Below are positions 48,951 through 60,326 of a DNA stretch of 64,000 bases, one piece after another (position 1 is the stretch's first letter; every line of letters begins with the position of its first letter). The notes under the pieces were generated by a model. That model worked only from the letters and a program-made list of their open reading frames with translations, was not told where the DNA came from and ran no database searches. Source of the stretch: Gibbula magus (Eukaryota; Mollusca; Gastropoda; Trochida; Trochidae); contig OW388291.1 of NCBI GenBank assembly GCA_936450465.1, forward strand, positions 33,580,656 to 33,644,655. Reading direction: 5' to 3'. Both the position numbers and the translations under genes were made by a program.

Positions 48951-49468
48951 AACTACCGGGCAAAAGAAAGGACTCACCTAAGTTTGTTTCTATTAATTCA
49001 ATATTTAAAAGAAATCAGATGTATTTGACTATGGCACGATACAATAATACTTATCTGCAGTAGTTTTGGATGACTTTGTTGGTGACTGTGGTTAATTTTT
49101 AGTTCAAATATCTTTTTGTAATGAAGACAGGGTTAAGAATTAAATTTACACCAACATGACCCTACCCTGTTTAAAATGTTGTAAATGTGTGCAGAATCAG
49201 GCACATTTATTTATTTTCACATAGGATATGTCTTATATGTCGGTGAACAATTGTGTATCATCAAAAATAATTTAAAAACAAAATTAGATTTAAAATTTCA
49301 TTTTTAAATTTAAAAAAAAAAACAAGTAGAAGTATTCTTTGACTGCTAACTAAACACCTGTACTTATCAGTTTTGGATTATGACATCGAAAACTTGAGAT
49401 ATTTGCAATTGAAAATCATACATATGATAAAATCAACTGAGGTGAGTCCTTTCTTTTGCCCGGTAGTT
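48951..49468 (+). mobile_element. MITE2 transposon copy, 518 bp, nested
   Basis: Near-perfect terminal inverted repeats of 30 bp or more, beginning AACTACCGGGCAAAAGAAAG, flanked by TA on both sides (48949-48950 and 49469-49470). The internal sequence aligns with 29138-29635 (inverted) and 40471-40987. It is the best-preserved copy of the three in terminal-repeat symmetry, consistent with the youngest insertion. It sits inside the 1.5-kb element, whose own termini (CACTCnCGGGCAAAA) share the CGGGCAAAA core, so the two are probably mobilised by related transposases. Confidence 0.92.
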
Positions 49469-49959
49469 TACTTACTGTTTCAACATTTCATAAACATATT
49501 ACCTTAAAGACCAAACATTATGTAAAAAACACCTTTGAACTAGAAGGTGTTTTTACTCATAAAAACAAATGTCTTCCCCTTTCCCCCAATTCAATTTTAA
49601 GTTTGATCCTTCTAAAAGACAAAGCCCAATTTGTTGCCATTGAAACAGAAAATATATTTTTTAAAACGTTTAAAACACCCAAAAGGCACATCTAAATGAT
49701 ATGGGGAAGCAGCATACTAAATGTGGTGAGGATGGATGAAGCAGTTTTAGAAATCTGCTCCGGAAACAAACCCTACTCTTCAAATAGCAATGTCCAAATT
49801 GTTACAATGGAAACCCCAAAACTTGTTTTTTAATTCATAACCCCCAAAAGGCACATCTACATGAGTTGGGGAGGCTGTATATCAAGTAGTTTTAAAGGTA
49901 TGCTCAGAAAACAATGGGAACGCTAATGAATTAATGTTGAAATGTACATGTACATGTAT

Positions 49960-50045
49960 ATGGGCCCAAGGCCTAAAATCAAGAATAAACCAACTTCACT
50001 TGACTAACGCCGACGCCAAAGTCACCGCTAACGCCGACGCAAACT
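49960..50045 (+). repeat. Retroelement-like 3' end and short CTAACGCCGACGC duplication
   Basis: GGGCCCAAGGCCTAAAAT followed by AAGAATAAA resembles the GGGCCAAAGGCC...GAATAAA end of the retrotransposon at 7751-8457. Directly after it CTAACGCCGACGC appears twice 22 bases apart. It may be a remnant of another non-LTR insertion within the 1.5-kb element. Confidence 0.35.
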
Positions 50046-50170
50046 CAACCAAAATCCATATGTCTAAATAGCAAGTTCAATACCCCAATAGATATAAAAT
50101 ATCAAGCGACAAGTACCATACTTATATGACTCTGTTGAATATAAGATATATTTTCTTTTGCCCGTGAGTG

Positions 50171-50481
50171 TACATTGAATGAATATAAGAAGAAATATAT
50201 TATGTATGTTTGACCCAGTTGATCAGTTACTGATTTTGAAAAAGTTTTGACCCCTGGTCACTTCAAAGAGCTGCCGAAACTGTAACTGGTTACTATGAGG
50301 CATCAAATCAGATGGTATGGAACACTCAACTGCCTTCTTATAATGCAAAAATGTAAAGTGATCGTTCTAGTGTTCGCGTTGATACGATGCTTCGAGAACA
50401 TACGATGCTTCGAGAACATGCCAAGGTGGATACTTACACTGAAATACACAAGTAGGTGAACAAACTTTCGGTATGCAGCTG
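50171..50481 (+). repeat. Dispersed repeat R1, right part of the interrupted copy
   Basis: Continues R1 after the transposon: CATTGAATGAATATAAGAAG, GAACACTCAACTG, CGCGTTGATACGATGCTTCG, and TAGGTGAACAAACTTTCGGT then ATGCAGCTGTA. A 19-bp piece, ATACGATGCTTCGAGAACA, is tandemly duplicated at 50382-50419, which the other copies lack. Confidence 0.8.
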
Positions 50482-50489
50482 TACTTTTA

Positions 50490-53400
50490 ATGTTATGCCG
50501 ATCTCAGTACAAACCAATGTGATTTTTAAAATGTGTATCAACGAATTCCCACATGTCCTTATTAAGTAGTATAACAAAGGTTTTAAATATCGATGTTTCA
50601 GTCACGTAAGCTGAACGCACCAAACTTGTCTTACCGTTATACATTCAGATTAATAAGCACTCGAAATAACTGGCACGCACTCATTAAGTCACTACGATGT
50701 CAGAAAATAATACCGTTCGACGAAAAAAATAATAACCTCAAGATTTGTTTTAAAATTATGGAAATCCTTCACAACGAAATTAACTACTGTTTAGTGTCTC
50801 ACTTCCACATATTGCACCAGAGGCAGTTATTGTTCGGGTGTCACAACTTCGAGAGACATAACGCTCCGTCATACGACCCCCAAACAATAGCAATTATTCT
50901 TTTGTTGGATAAGCTCACATAAGAAAGAATAGACCCGCTGTTGCCACAAAGTTCTGCCACTTGTTGAAAATACCCCGCTGTTATTCCGACTAAAGCCATC
51001 TTACCGGAGTGTGGCAGATGTATAACTGGAATGCAACTGAAGCTCTCGCGGAATGAAATCTCGTATCTTATCGCGTGACCTTGTTATGTATCATGTGACA
51101 GCTGCAAAAACGAAACAATCGGTCAAAGTGATGCACTGCATGGAGTTTGCAAGCTGTTGGTGGAATTGATGTAATCTTCAAATTTCGTCCGTAACATTCC
51201 GTGATCTCGCCCAATCTCGCTCTCTCTCGCGTGACATTCTACAACATATTGCCACTTGTGATTGAATCGGTTGTTAATAAGATGTCAAACAGTGGATTAA
51301 TTTCGCAGACTGGCGAAATAATGTTGCAATTTCTTGGCGCTCAGTACCAAAATTGTATTAAATCATAATCAATGATAATAACCCTAAACACACAAGACAA
51401 TTTCGATTTCCTCTTAACCTTCAACATTTACCTGAAACACGGTAATACGCCATTATACCTATTATCTTAAACAGACAGTGCGATCCGTCGACTCTTCGTG
51501 GATACATAGATCGAACTGAGGGTTTAGTCTCTATAATCGCCAACATCCCGACTCGTATTTTCCGTAACTTCAGGAATTGCAGGAATTAAAAGTTACAAAT
51601 AACAATAAATCAGTTCATTAAAACAAAACCATACCTCTCTTTCTCTCTACTGGATGGTACCACTTTGACATCAGAGGGGTGATGCTAGTTTACTTTTGCG
51701 TAATGAATAATCAACGGAGCATGACATGTTGTTTTAAGACTGTAGGCGAATCGGGAAGTAGGCGAATTGGGAACTGAGGCGTTAACATAACCGGCGAGAA
51801 TGTATCAGTGTTGAAACCAGTCGTCACAAACTATGTCTCTACGCTCCTGTGCATATCTACATTAGATATTAATATTTATGACTCACTTATTTATTAGTAA
51901 TTAAAGAAAAATACATTCTTACAAAAATATGAAATAATTATATGAGATTAACTTTAATTGGAATTATTTCGACTTTAAAATAAATCTTTAAAGCAGGATT
52001 CTGCTGTGCCAAATTATAAAAATAGGGAGTAACGTCGGCAGAGCGAGAGTCATCAAAAGATTACATCTCGATGACCTTGCGAAGGTCAAGATAGAGACAC
52101 GTGTACACGAAAACGAATAGTCTAACATTTAGACTCTGAAATGAATATTTCGTAAAATTTCAAAATTTGAAAGAAAAAAAATATAATAAAAAGGAGCCTC
52201 TGAGATGTGTTCAAACTGAGCTCAGAGTCTTGTTGTAGACTTGCCTAGGCGCTTAAACAATTAAGGGGTCTGGATGACAGACTAGAAAACGAACCTTAGC
52301 ACAGGATATCCGATTTTTTAACCTGCCAAATGACCTGCAAAACATTTGCCCACTCTCCCGATGTTGCTGCCGAAGCTTTTCAACTCTGCCAGCAGTTAAA
52401 TGGGTTCAGGTAGTGTCTCCTAGGCATGTAAGAATTGAATTCAAGATGAACTGAAGTTTAAAGTTTAAAAGTAACGAATTATTCAGTCAAAATTCGCAAG
52501 CATCATCAATTCGTTACGACGTCGTGTTGTCTTCATGCAGACTTGATAATGTTCGAATTCGTCTGCTTTGAATAGCTAGCAACTGTTAACGATTGTTAAC
52601 TACCAATTCAGCCGAGAGTGAGATAATCTATCCTTGGTCTGTCTGAAGTCCATCTATCCATGGAGGCTAACTTAGTATAATTACGTGACTGGTTCCCTTA
52701 GCTTACGCCACAGAACATTCGTTGACTTGGTTGCGCAGCACTAATAGTGTGATCGTGACCACCTTGCCTATGTATACGCACGTGCGAACATTTCTCAATT
52801 GTTATTAAATGTTAACTGTTTATTGGTGAGATGATTCCAGACAATGTTAAGTTATGTGAGAATTGAAGACGACATACCGTGTCTCACCTTCATATAGATA
52901 GTTAGGTATACAGACGCCTGTGGTAAGCAATAAGCACATGCAGTCAACATTGTCTTTAATTGCAACCGTTGGGGTCCGAAACGTTTGCTGTTATGGCGGC
53001 GTTGTACCCAAACTCCGTGAAAATTTATTGTTTTTGACCTACTCACTGTCTGACTGACACTTTCCGTACAACCAAGGACTTACATTACGATATATGATAT
53101 TAGTCCGGATCTGTAATGACGAAATTTTTTTTCTTCATTTTATTCCACTAGATGCACATAACACTTCATCATAAAAAAACCCCAAAAACTTGGCCAATAT
53201 TGAAACATGAAGAGGTGAGCTTGATTTGACGAATTGCCCCTTGACGACTCTTTTTGTTACTTGGACTGTTCCTAAAAAAGCTTAACCAACTCGATTATGT
53301 GTGGATGGATCTTCGAAATCACCCCATAAGACAACAGTGCGATACCTGCCATGCCCCCTAGTGGACTACTGGGTGATCAGAGGAATTGTTTTGATTTAGG

Positions 53401-56400
53401 TAAAGTAATGTGAAACGTTCATATCTTAACGTTTGACATTCAGGGTGCGAGCTACTCTCGTGATAGCCCATGCTGAACTTGATACACAAAATTTTGAAAG
53501 GACCTAGTGCCGCTATATGCAGTTATCAATTGCAAATGTTTGGTTTACATTCTAATACCATATGAAATGTAAGCACAATGAAAATCAGTCAAGCAATGTA
53601 AACAATGTTATCAAAAACGCTTTCATGACGTCACCAAGACTTGTCAGGCGATAATATATGACGGAGAACATTCATTTCTTAACACAACTTAATTAAAACC
53701 CAACAAATCAATAAAGCATGGTATAACGGTTATATCAAATATCAAATCATTTCCGATGTAACTGTAAACAGAAGGCCGGGTAATACGGCGCTATCAACTT
53801 TATCTCTCACCGCGCCATATGGTGACAGGTTTTAAAAATATTAAAACGATTCAAGAGAGTCGCCCATTACTTGAACCAGACAAATTCACGTTTTCCTTGA
53901 AAATCTTTAGCATGACTAATTCCCTTTTCACGGTAACCATAGCAACCATCCCGGGTGGTGCAGGTTTCTATCCCGCTATTCTTATCACCGAGGCAACGAT
54001 GGTGCAATAACACGTGCGTCCTCTAACTCAAATACACATTTATCAGACTCAAAATGGAGACGGTTTGAATAGGTGGGGTTGATTTTGAGAGTATTAATAT
54101 TTTCGATAAAGGTTCCTTACTGCCGATGCTCAGGGTAACGGCAATAGTCTGGCATTCCAATTGACAGTTCTATTATGCCGTGTGCGCATGCTCAGAGAGA
54201 TGTGCGTTGGAATACATGCGCAGATGGCTTTGTTTGGGTCCAGATCTAAACAATACGATTCTCGTCCCGCGAACTCTGGAGGCGGGTGCGTAGCCTCTCT
54301 GCCATTTTATTACGCTGACTGACTCTGAATTGAAACTAATAGAAACCCTTTCTCAGTTTTGTTGTTTTTTCGAATCAAGATATGATTGGTTATGATCGCT
54401 TTATGAACGTCAATTTGCGACAGGGGAAGCTTTGTTGACACAGCGCTGGCTTGAACGACGCCATATGTCCCCGTGCAGTTTTCCTGTCCTTGGTAGTGAT
54501 TGTTGTAAATCTTAGCAATAGTCACTTTGATTTGTGATGCACAGAGTTAACTAATTTATGTTATCAACTACTCTAAATGACATTTGTAGGTTATTATAAT
54601 TAAATTACAAAAGTGTCTTGTTGTTTTCAGAAATTCAAAAGAGGACGCAACACACCGTTATGTGACAATACATTTCAATATGAGGCCTTTAATAGCACAT
54701 ACCGTTATAGTAAGATGCCATTTCGGAAATTATAAAGGAATACGTTTTGGACAATGTTAGATAATAAAATAAATTGGTTTCTATGTTATAATTGGTGTTA
54801 TAATACCATTAATTTGCACATGATACTTTTGAGATTATTTTGGCAGAATTCATAAATCAAATGTGACAAACGTTATCTAATAGTGCTCCTTTGCAATAAA
54901 AGGTTATGCAAACGCATTATATGATTATCATATAGTCCAGGGGGAAGCTTACAGAGCCCGGGTGCCTGTACGTGTAAAACGTGATCCCAACTATACATAT
55001 GTAGAGTGGACTTCACCTAGATAACTTAGATAACTTGAACTAGGAAAATCTAGCATGAAAGTATGTTTATGTTCCCGTGACTATTCTTTGGCATTAGACA
55101 AACAGAGCATCTTATAACCAAATAATACCGTATCTACCTTCACTGTGGCCAATCAGAAACGAATTTTACGCAAAGTTATGGTGGAATTGCACCACCCAAC
55201 TAAATACATGTTATGGATGTAGCATTGCATAAATTGTACTGAAACTACAGTTTCGCGTTGAAGCAAATGCACTGAACCACATTGTAGCAATGTACCGCAT
55301 ATATATTAGTTCTTCAAGGTCGCCGAGTCATTGTTAACAACCTTTCGATCGGAGGTCAATCGTGCGAAATAAACATAGCGTTACAAAATGTAAACCTTAA
55401 GAAATTGGGAGTCAATACTGTCAAAGAGTTATTGATGTTATCATGTTTTTAGAGTACGCGAATATATGCACGTAAACTCTTGGATATTTGTTTTTGTTTG
55501 ACACGAATTTGTCCGCACATTTAATGGATCTACAATCTTTAACGACAATCATGAAAGTCATTCTGAAATCCAAAATACATTGTTTCATTGTAAGTTTCAA
55601 GTTTGTCGGCATTTCTTCCAGTGGTTATAAGAATTCCCCGATACAAAATCCCACTGACTATCTAATTGAATCACATTTACATTTATCGATGTATTAATAA
55701 CATAATTAGCTATAACGAAGTCGACTATTTCTGTCCTAGTTGCAAGAAGCGAGATTTTTCTACTTCATATTACGTCGCGAGAGAGCTGTATCCCCCGTTA
55801 GTCTAAACCCGACATGACAAAACCATAATCTAGGGGATCAAATAACTATCTGTATGATTCAACACAATCCTTATGTGTGCCCTCTAATCGCTTGTTTACA
55901 GTTATTTGTCCCCGAGCGAATTCTTCTGATGTGATTTTCAGGAGATTCTGCAATATCAAATATCCATCAACTTTGTCTATTAATTATACACAATACATCT
56001 TTCTTGACAGCGTGAACCGCAGGATGGCGTGTCGAGTGAACATACTCTGGCAAGGAGCCCTTAGAAGGATAGTTCATCTTCCACGCAGTCCGGTAGAGAA
56101 CGCTTCGAGGGCTTCCGGTGGCGCAAAGTTCCAGATTGTATCTTCCCATAGACGCTCGTGCAGGCGCCATGGAGTTGAGTCGTTCGACTGTGATTGTTAT
56201 AAATTTGACGGCTTCTCTGACGTTGATTGTTCCGCATTGTTCTTACGTTCCTGTTAAACGTTAAGATTCAACTTTAATAGTTTTGAATATCCCGTGGGAA
56301 GTGTCTGAGGCATATAATCGTTTTAGAACTCACCGTGTCACAACTTGTTTCAATAACTTTATCATGGTTAAGGAGGTGTCTTAATCTTGTTAAACCTAAC

Positions 56401-56540
56401 GTGAATAATGGCGTTTTCAAGTTGAATTTATTTAAATTGTGAAAAGTAATTTTAATTGAAACTAGGTCTATCGTCGATGGAACAAGAGGAAATCGGATCC
56501 TTTGTATCCTATGTTCGCGTTACTTACTCCGTTGTTCAAG
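50490..56540. other. Long stretch without recognisable gene
   Basis: About 6 kb of mixed AT-rich and moderate-GC DNA. Frames of 109 codons (50593-50922) and 126 codons (55877-56257) have ordinary composition but no domain, signal peptide or motif I can name. 50930-51260 and 53760-54320 are less AT-rich and look unique. A short duplication AAGTAGGCGAATTGGGAA occurs at about 51743-51771. Confidence 0.4.
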
Positions 56541-56544
56541 GTCA

Positions 56545-57160
56545 ATTTCTTTATTCACTAAAACCACTCACAGTGGTACATAGTACATTTTAAATGTGTA
56601 ATAATACACTATTACGTCGAGGCAACATCATAAGTGTGTTGAAAGTTGTTCAAAGATACATTTAATGTATTTACAGAGCTTTATATCAATAATTGTACAA
56701 TTTCTTTCTGTAAAGAGGCTATGAAGTTTAAAGTAATTGTACAACAATACTTTGGTAATAACCTTATTCTTTTTTCTAACAGTTACATTCAAAGATATAG
56801 TGGTACTCATCACCCACCTCACCAGAGTTACACATCAGACATTTTCTATCGATATAAGGAATATGATGCCAACTGCCTACGTCATCAGGAACCTTAATAC
56901 TAATAGTTCTAAAGTTCAGCAGAGGCTGTGAACCTTTTTGCTGTTTAATGAATATAATCTTCAACACCAAACATTGCTTTTATATTGTTCTTTTACTACA
57001 CGTTGACATGAAAACTTGTTTCATTTGCTCATTAGATTTGCTACTATATAGACTGAAACAGAGGTGTCTGTATTACACTGACGTCATCATTAGAAGCATA
57101 ATCGGGTTTAAGATATTAAAGTTTTTGTCTTATCACCCATTCTTCTAGTTTACCGTATAC
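56545..57160 (-). pseudogene. Non-LTR reverse-transcriptase C-terminal fragment
   Basis: The minus-strand frame 56970-56776 reads ...PLLNFRTISIKVPDDVGSW... then RKCLMCNSGEVGDEYHYIFE followed by CNC. This is the Cys-Cys-His-Cys terminal motif (CxxC...EYHYIFEC) with the preceding NFR...W segment of invertebrate non-LTR polyproteins. Downstream a shifted frame continues NYFKLHSLFTERN...KLCKYIKCIFEQL, the usual tail after that motif. The 3' end holds AATAAAG near 56556. Stops and frameshifts interrupt it, and the reverse-transcriptase core is absent. It is a different lineage from the 7751-8457 copy, because its motif is CLMCNSGEVGDEYH rather than CPLCL...NEYH. Confidence 0.75.
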
Positions 57161-57728
57161 CTGAAATACATTACTTCGTAACAAATCATGTATGCAAAGT
57201 AATCAAAAACATAATGTTATGACCAAATGTTATGTCGAGAAATGTCACTCGTCCACATAATCTCATGACAAGGGATAAACATTTACATGTAGCCATATAC
57301 ACCTAGACATGAACGTTTATGCAAATTATGTAATTCACCGGCTGTTGTTGATGAGTTTCACTATATGTTCAGGTGCCAAGGACGTCACCAGCAGCGGCTG
57401 CTGTATATTCCTCAATATGTTAACACCTGGCCCAATTTCTATACCCTTAAAAATTATTATGTTTAAAAAAATGCCAAAAATGTTTAGAATTTGTCAAAAT
57501 TTATCACATGTATCAATAGAAATTTGGATGTTGATACACATAAGTAATGTTTGTATGATATTATAAAGACAACTTTGTATAATGATAATATGTATATTAT
57601 ATAAATGCCATCTTGGTGTATGTATGTATGTGTGTCCATTATACTCATGTACCATCGTTGGTGGGTATTGAGAATTAAAAACCCTTTTTGACCTATACAT
57701 CAAGTACCAAAGGCCTATCACTATCAGC

Positions 57729-58020
57729 GGGCGGAATAGCGCAGTGGTTAGCGCGATCGGCTTCGGATCTAGAGGTCACGCCACAGGCACGGCAACTTTG
57801 TCTGTAGTAGAGAACTCTTCTACACGCAGTAAGGTTTTGGTGCAATTTCAGTGTAGTACCACCCATGGTTAGCTAGTTCCAGTCGTTGCTCGTAGGTTTC
57901 ACCGCAATACATAGCCACATGGCGTTGCGGGCTTTCTCCCTGCACTAATACCAGCAGCCGCGATATAAGTGAAATACCTCTTACAAGCAATTGCAACGTT
58001 AAACCCCACCTCACCTCACC
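57729..58020 (+). mobile_element. tRNA-derived SINE (family S1), nearly full length
   Basis: Starts with a tRNA-like head: GCGGAATAGCGCAGTGGTTA with the A box TAGCGCAGTGG at 57737-57747. The head degenerates before a recognisable B box. The body has GGCAACTTTGTCTG, GTAGAGAACTCTTCTACAC, GGTGCAATTTCAGTGTAG and GGGCTTTCTCCCTG, shared with the inverted SINE at 25241-25400. The tail reads GTTAAACCCCACCTCACCTC. Length about 290 bp. The anticodon arm does not fold, so it is not a tRNA gene. Confidence 0.85.
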
Positions 58021-58162
58021 TATAACACTATCATTCAATCAATCATTCGCGGTTCTAAAAGTTCATGAAGTCAGCACTTACAAGGACACATGTTCTTCTC
58101 CAACAACGTAAAGACACGTTACTGTCTTATTGAATGTACAGGTGGAAGTCAGCATATACACC

Positions 58163-58425
58163 GAGGGACAAAATAAACAATGCCAAATTTTCAACAGGGC
58201 CAAACACAAAACAGATCTGCCGGATAAAGTCGAGTGTGAATGTCTATGATGGAGATCTATCTGGTAAAGAAATGTACACAATTTCATTCATGAGAGTATG
58301 ATACTTTACATTTTATATCTGTACATACAGATGGGGTGCTGAAATTGCAAAAGGAGTTCCTGGACATAATAAAATATGGACTTATAAAATATGAAAGTTA
58401 TGTTAGTATAAGATGTTGTTCACTC
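58163..58425 (+). repeat. Dispersed repeat R2, copy 2
   Basis: Same ordered blocks as 8571-8835. It begins GAGGGACAAAATAAACAA and ends GTTAGTATAAGATGTTGTT. No open frame is shared between the copies, so the repeat is non-coding. Confidence 0.7.
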
Positions 58426-58429
58426 AGAG

Positions 58430-59418
58430 AGGTTCGCTTAGGGGATCCATCATATTTACACGCAACAATTTTCAAAGGAGTTTTGTGACCTTGGCCTTCA
58501 TTTTGACCATACTTTAGATATTGACTAAAAGTGGATCTGGCTGCGAATAGTTTATAAAAATCAGTCCAACTTTATAGTTTCAAAGAACAATAACAAACAA
58601 AACCCCGTTCTTTCTGTCTCTTCGATACCCATCAAGTCCGTTTTACCGCCATTTGCTACTAAATGTTTCCTACACACACGGAGGATCCCCAGTTGTTTAC
58701 AGTTTTGATTGCAAGAAAACTAATTACTGCTATTTAACGTCGAGTGAATCAGAAACAGAGAGTGTAAACCAGGTTTAGCTTTGTTATGTACTGCAGGATG
58801 TGACACTGTGCTCTTCATCGTATACATCAACTTGATCAAGAGAAATAGCACTGTACCAGCGTACCTGGCGAGCATCTTACCTGTTAATCAGCACACCTTG
58901 CTTTCTTGTTTCCTGCCCCCGGTCTAATTAACTCACCTGAACTTATTCTGCCCTCGGCATTAACACACTTACATGAATCTTTGGCAGCGAGTCGAAGAAC
59001 AATTGGGATAGACGCGGGTTCAAGGTACCTGCCATTCCGTGACAATACCTGGAATTAACACCTGTAATTAATAACGTCAACGTAATTCTACCCGCGCAGG
59101 TGGAATTACCTTGCCTAGAATTCTTGACCAGATGAATTACATAGCTAGAGGGAAAGGACATATCGGTAACCTGTTTCCACGGAAACGCAGTACAAATGAA
59201 GAATTAAGTAGCCGGTGACCATGGATATGAGTAGGTGGATGTTATGGAATTGTCAAGGATTCTCTTTGTGCAACTGAGACGTGAAAAAGGTTTTAAGTTT
59301 GTTGAAATATTGTGTCAACACTCAGTTGAAAGAGTGAATATATCCACTTTAAGTTATCTGACATTTCAGTACACCTGTCTTTGCCGGTAAACATTTAATT
59401 CAATTTTCCATACCGACT
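58430..59418. other. No gene recognised
   Basis: 58490-58530 has TGTGACCTTGGCCTTCATTT, a piece in the style of the AGGTCA repeats at 2.4-3.2 kb. 58840-59220 has balanced composition and may be unique regulatory DNA. Confidence 0.35.
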
Positions 59419-59419
59419 T

Positions 59420-59745
59420 ATTGATACAAAATTCATCACAAATACATTGAAGGGGTACAAAAACATACAGATAACTGTTTCACACAATTGATCAAGTATT
59501 GGAGATTTTACGAGAAATAAAATCTGCTATCGAAAGTGTTACCATTGATCATTTCAACGAGTAACCAGAACTGTTGCAGATAGTTGTGAGGTATGGCATT
59601 AGATTATGCTGTGGTACAATCGTCACTACTGAAGTGAAAAAAACTTCGGTTTGCCGTGCTATGCTATGCGTCATAGACATAACAAATTATAACATATTTG
59701 CACATACGCAAGGAGGTGAACTTTTAAGATACAACTGTATTTAGA
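59420..59745 (+). repeat. Dispersed repeat R1, uninterrupted diverged copy
   Basis: Contains ATTCATCACAAATACATTGA at 59431-59450, the same junction sequence as the split copy at 48657/50171 but with a single TA and no insert. Further on, ATTGATCAAGT...ATTTTACGAGAAATAAA and AGGTGAACTTTTAAGATACA echo the other copies. Confidence 0.65.
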
Positions 59746-59942
59746 GACAGTTGTCTCAACGACCCTTCATATGTTTCTCTAAATTTCTTTATTGCAAAAC
59801 ACGAACGTTTTATCCCATCGTTACACTAACATTAAGTCTCAGAAATAAGTAATTCCCTTATCGACAACAATATTTACAAAAGTTTTACAAAAAGGAGCCC
59901 TAAATATGCCTTTACATGTAGTTTCGATTTCGTAGGGCTGCG

Positions 59943-60052
59943 GAATCTAGATCATCCGGTTGTATATATGCTCCGTTTCTCTCCACTATGATATAGAGGA
60001 GAGAAACGGAGCATATATAAAACCCTGGGTAACCGAGGATGAATCTAGATTT
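59943..60052. repeat. 110-bp palindromic element with perfect 22-bp arms
   Basis: The inner arms TATATATGCTCCGTTTCTCTCC (59963-59984; quoted here in full as 20+2 bases, TATATATGCTCCGTTTCTCT then CC) and 59998-60019 are exactly complementary around a 13-base loop. Outer arms AATCTAGATCATCCGGTT (59944-59961) and AACCGAGGATGAATCTAGAT (from 60031) pair with a few mismatches, with an 11-base bulge on the right side. It may be a young foldback element or a transcribed hairpin. Confidence 0.9.
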
Positions 60053-60326
60053 GCCACAATTTAGACTGGGCTGATCGTCAGTTGAATATTACGCTCTAGG
60101 GCCTGGATGACAAACTAGAATCCAGCCAGTGGCTTGGCAACGTTTAAGAACTGTTCTACATGCAGAACAATTCAGGTCTTTAATGGGCTTTAGAAGTGGA
60201 ATACATAAGCAAACACGAATTTTGGGATAACAACCAACTGATCGTGCGTTGTCAGTTGTCAGAAGCTCTGAAGTATTAACTCCCGCTTAACTGCTTCATG
60301 ATATCAGAGTATTTAATGTTCTGGAA

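Larger units (their letters stand above)
48658..50170 (+). mobile_element. TIR transposon of 1513 bp inserted at TA in R1, itself containing MITE2
   Basis: The left end is CACTCGCGGGCAAAATATAG and the right end complement is CACTCACGGGCAAAAGAAAA; the first 15 bases differ at one place. TA stands at both borders (48656-48657 and 50171-50172). Paralogous empty sites at 59431-59450 (one TA) and near 1570-1590 prove the insertion. Inside are an R3 segment (48733-48862), the nested MITE2 (48951-49468), and 49471-50170, with a direct repeat of CCAAAAGGCACATCTA (about 49678 and 49854) and a duplicated CTAACGCCGACGC (50007-50045). Termini and TA target fit the Tc1/mariner group. No transposase frame is visible. 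Confidence 0.85.

Noticed and set aside
50593..50922. 109-codon open frame as a gene
   Set aside because: No known motif, and the composition is typical of random AT-rich DNA.
55877..56257. 126-codon open frame as a gene
   Set aside because: No recognisable domain, no splice context, moderate GC; a chance frame is the simpler explanation.
57729..57785. Possible tRNA gene
   Set aside because: Only the A-box half is tRNA-like, the anticodon arm does not fold, and the body continues as a SINE.
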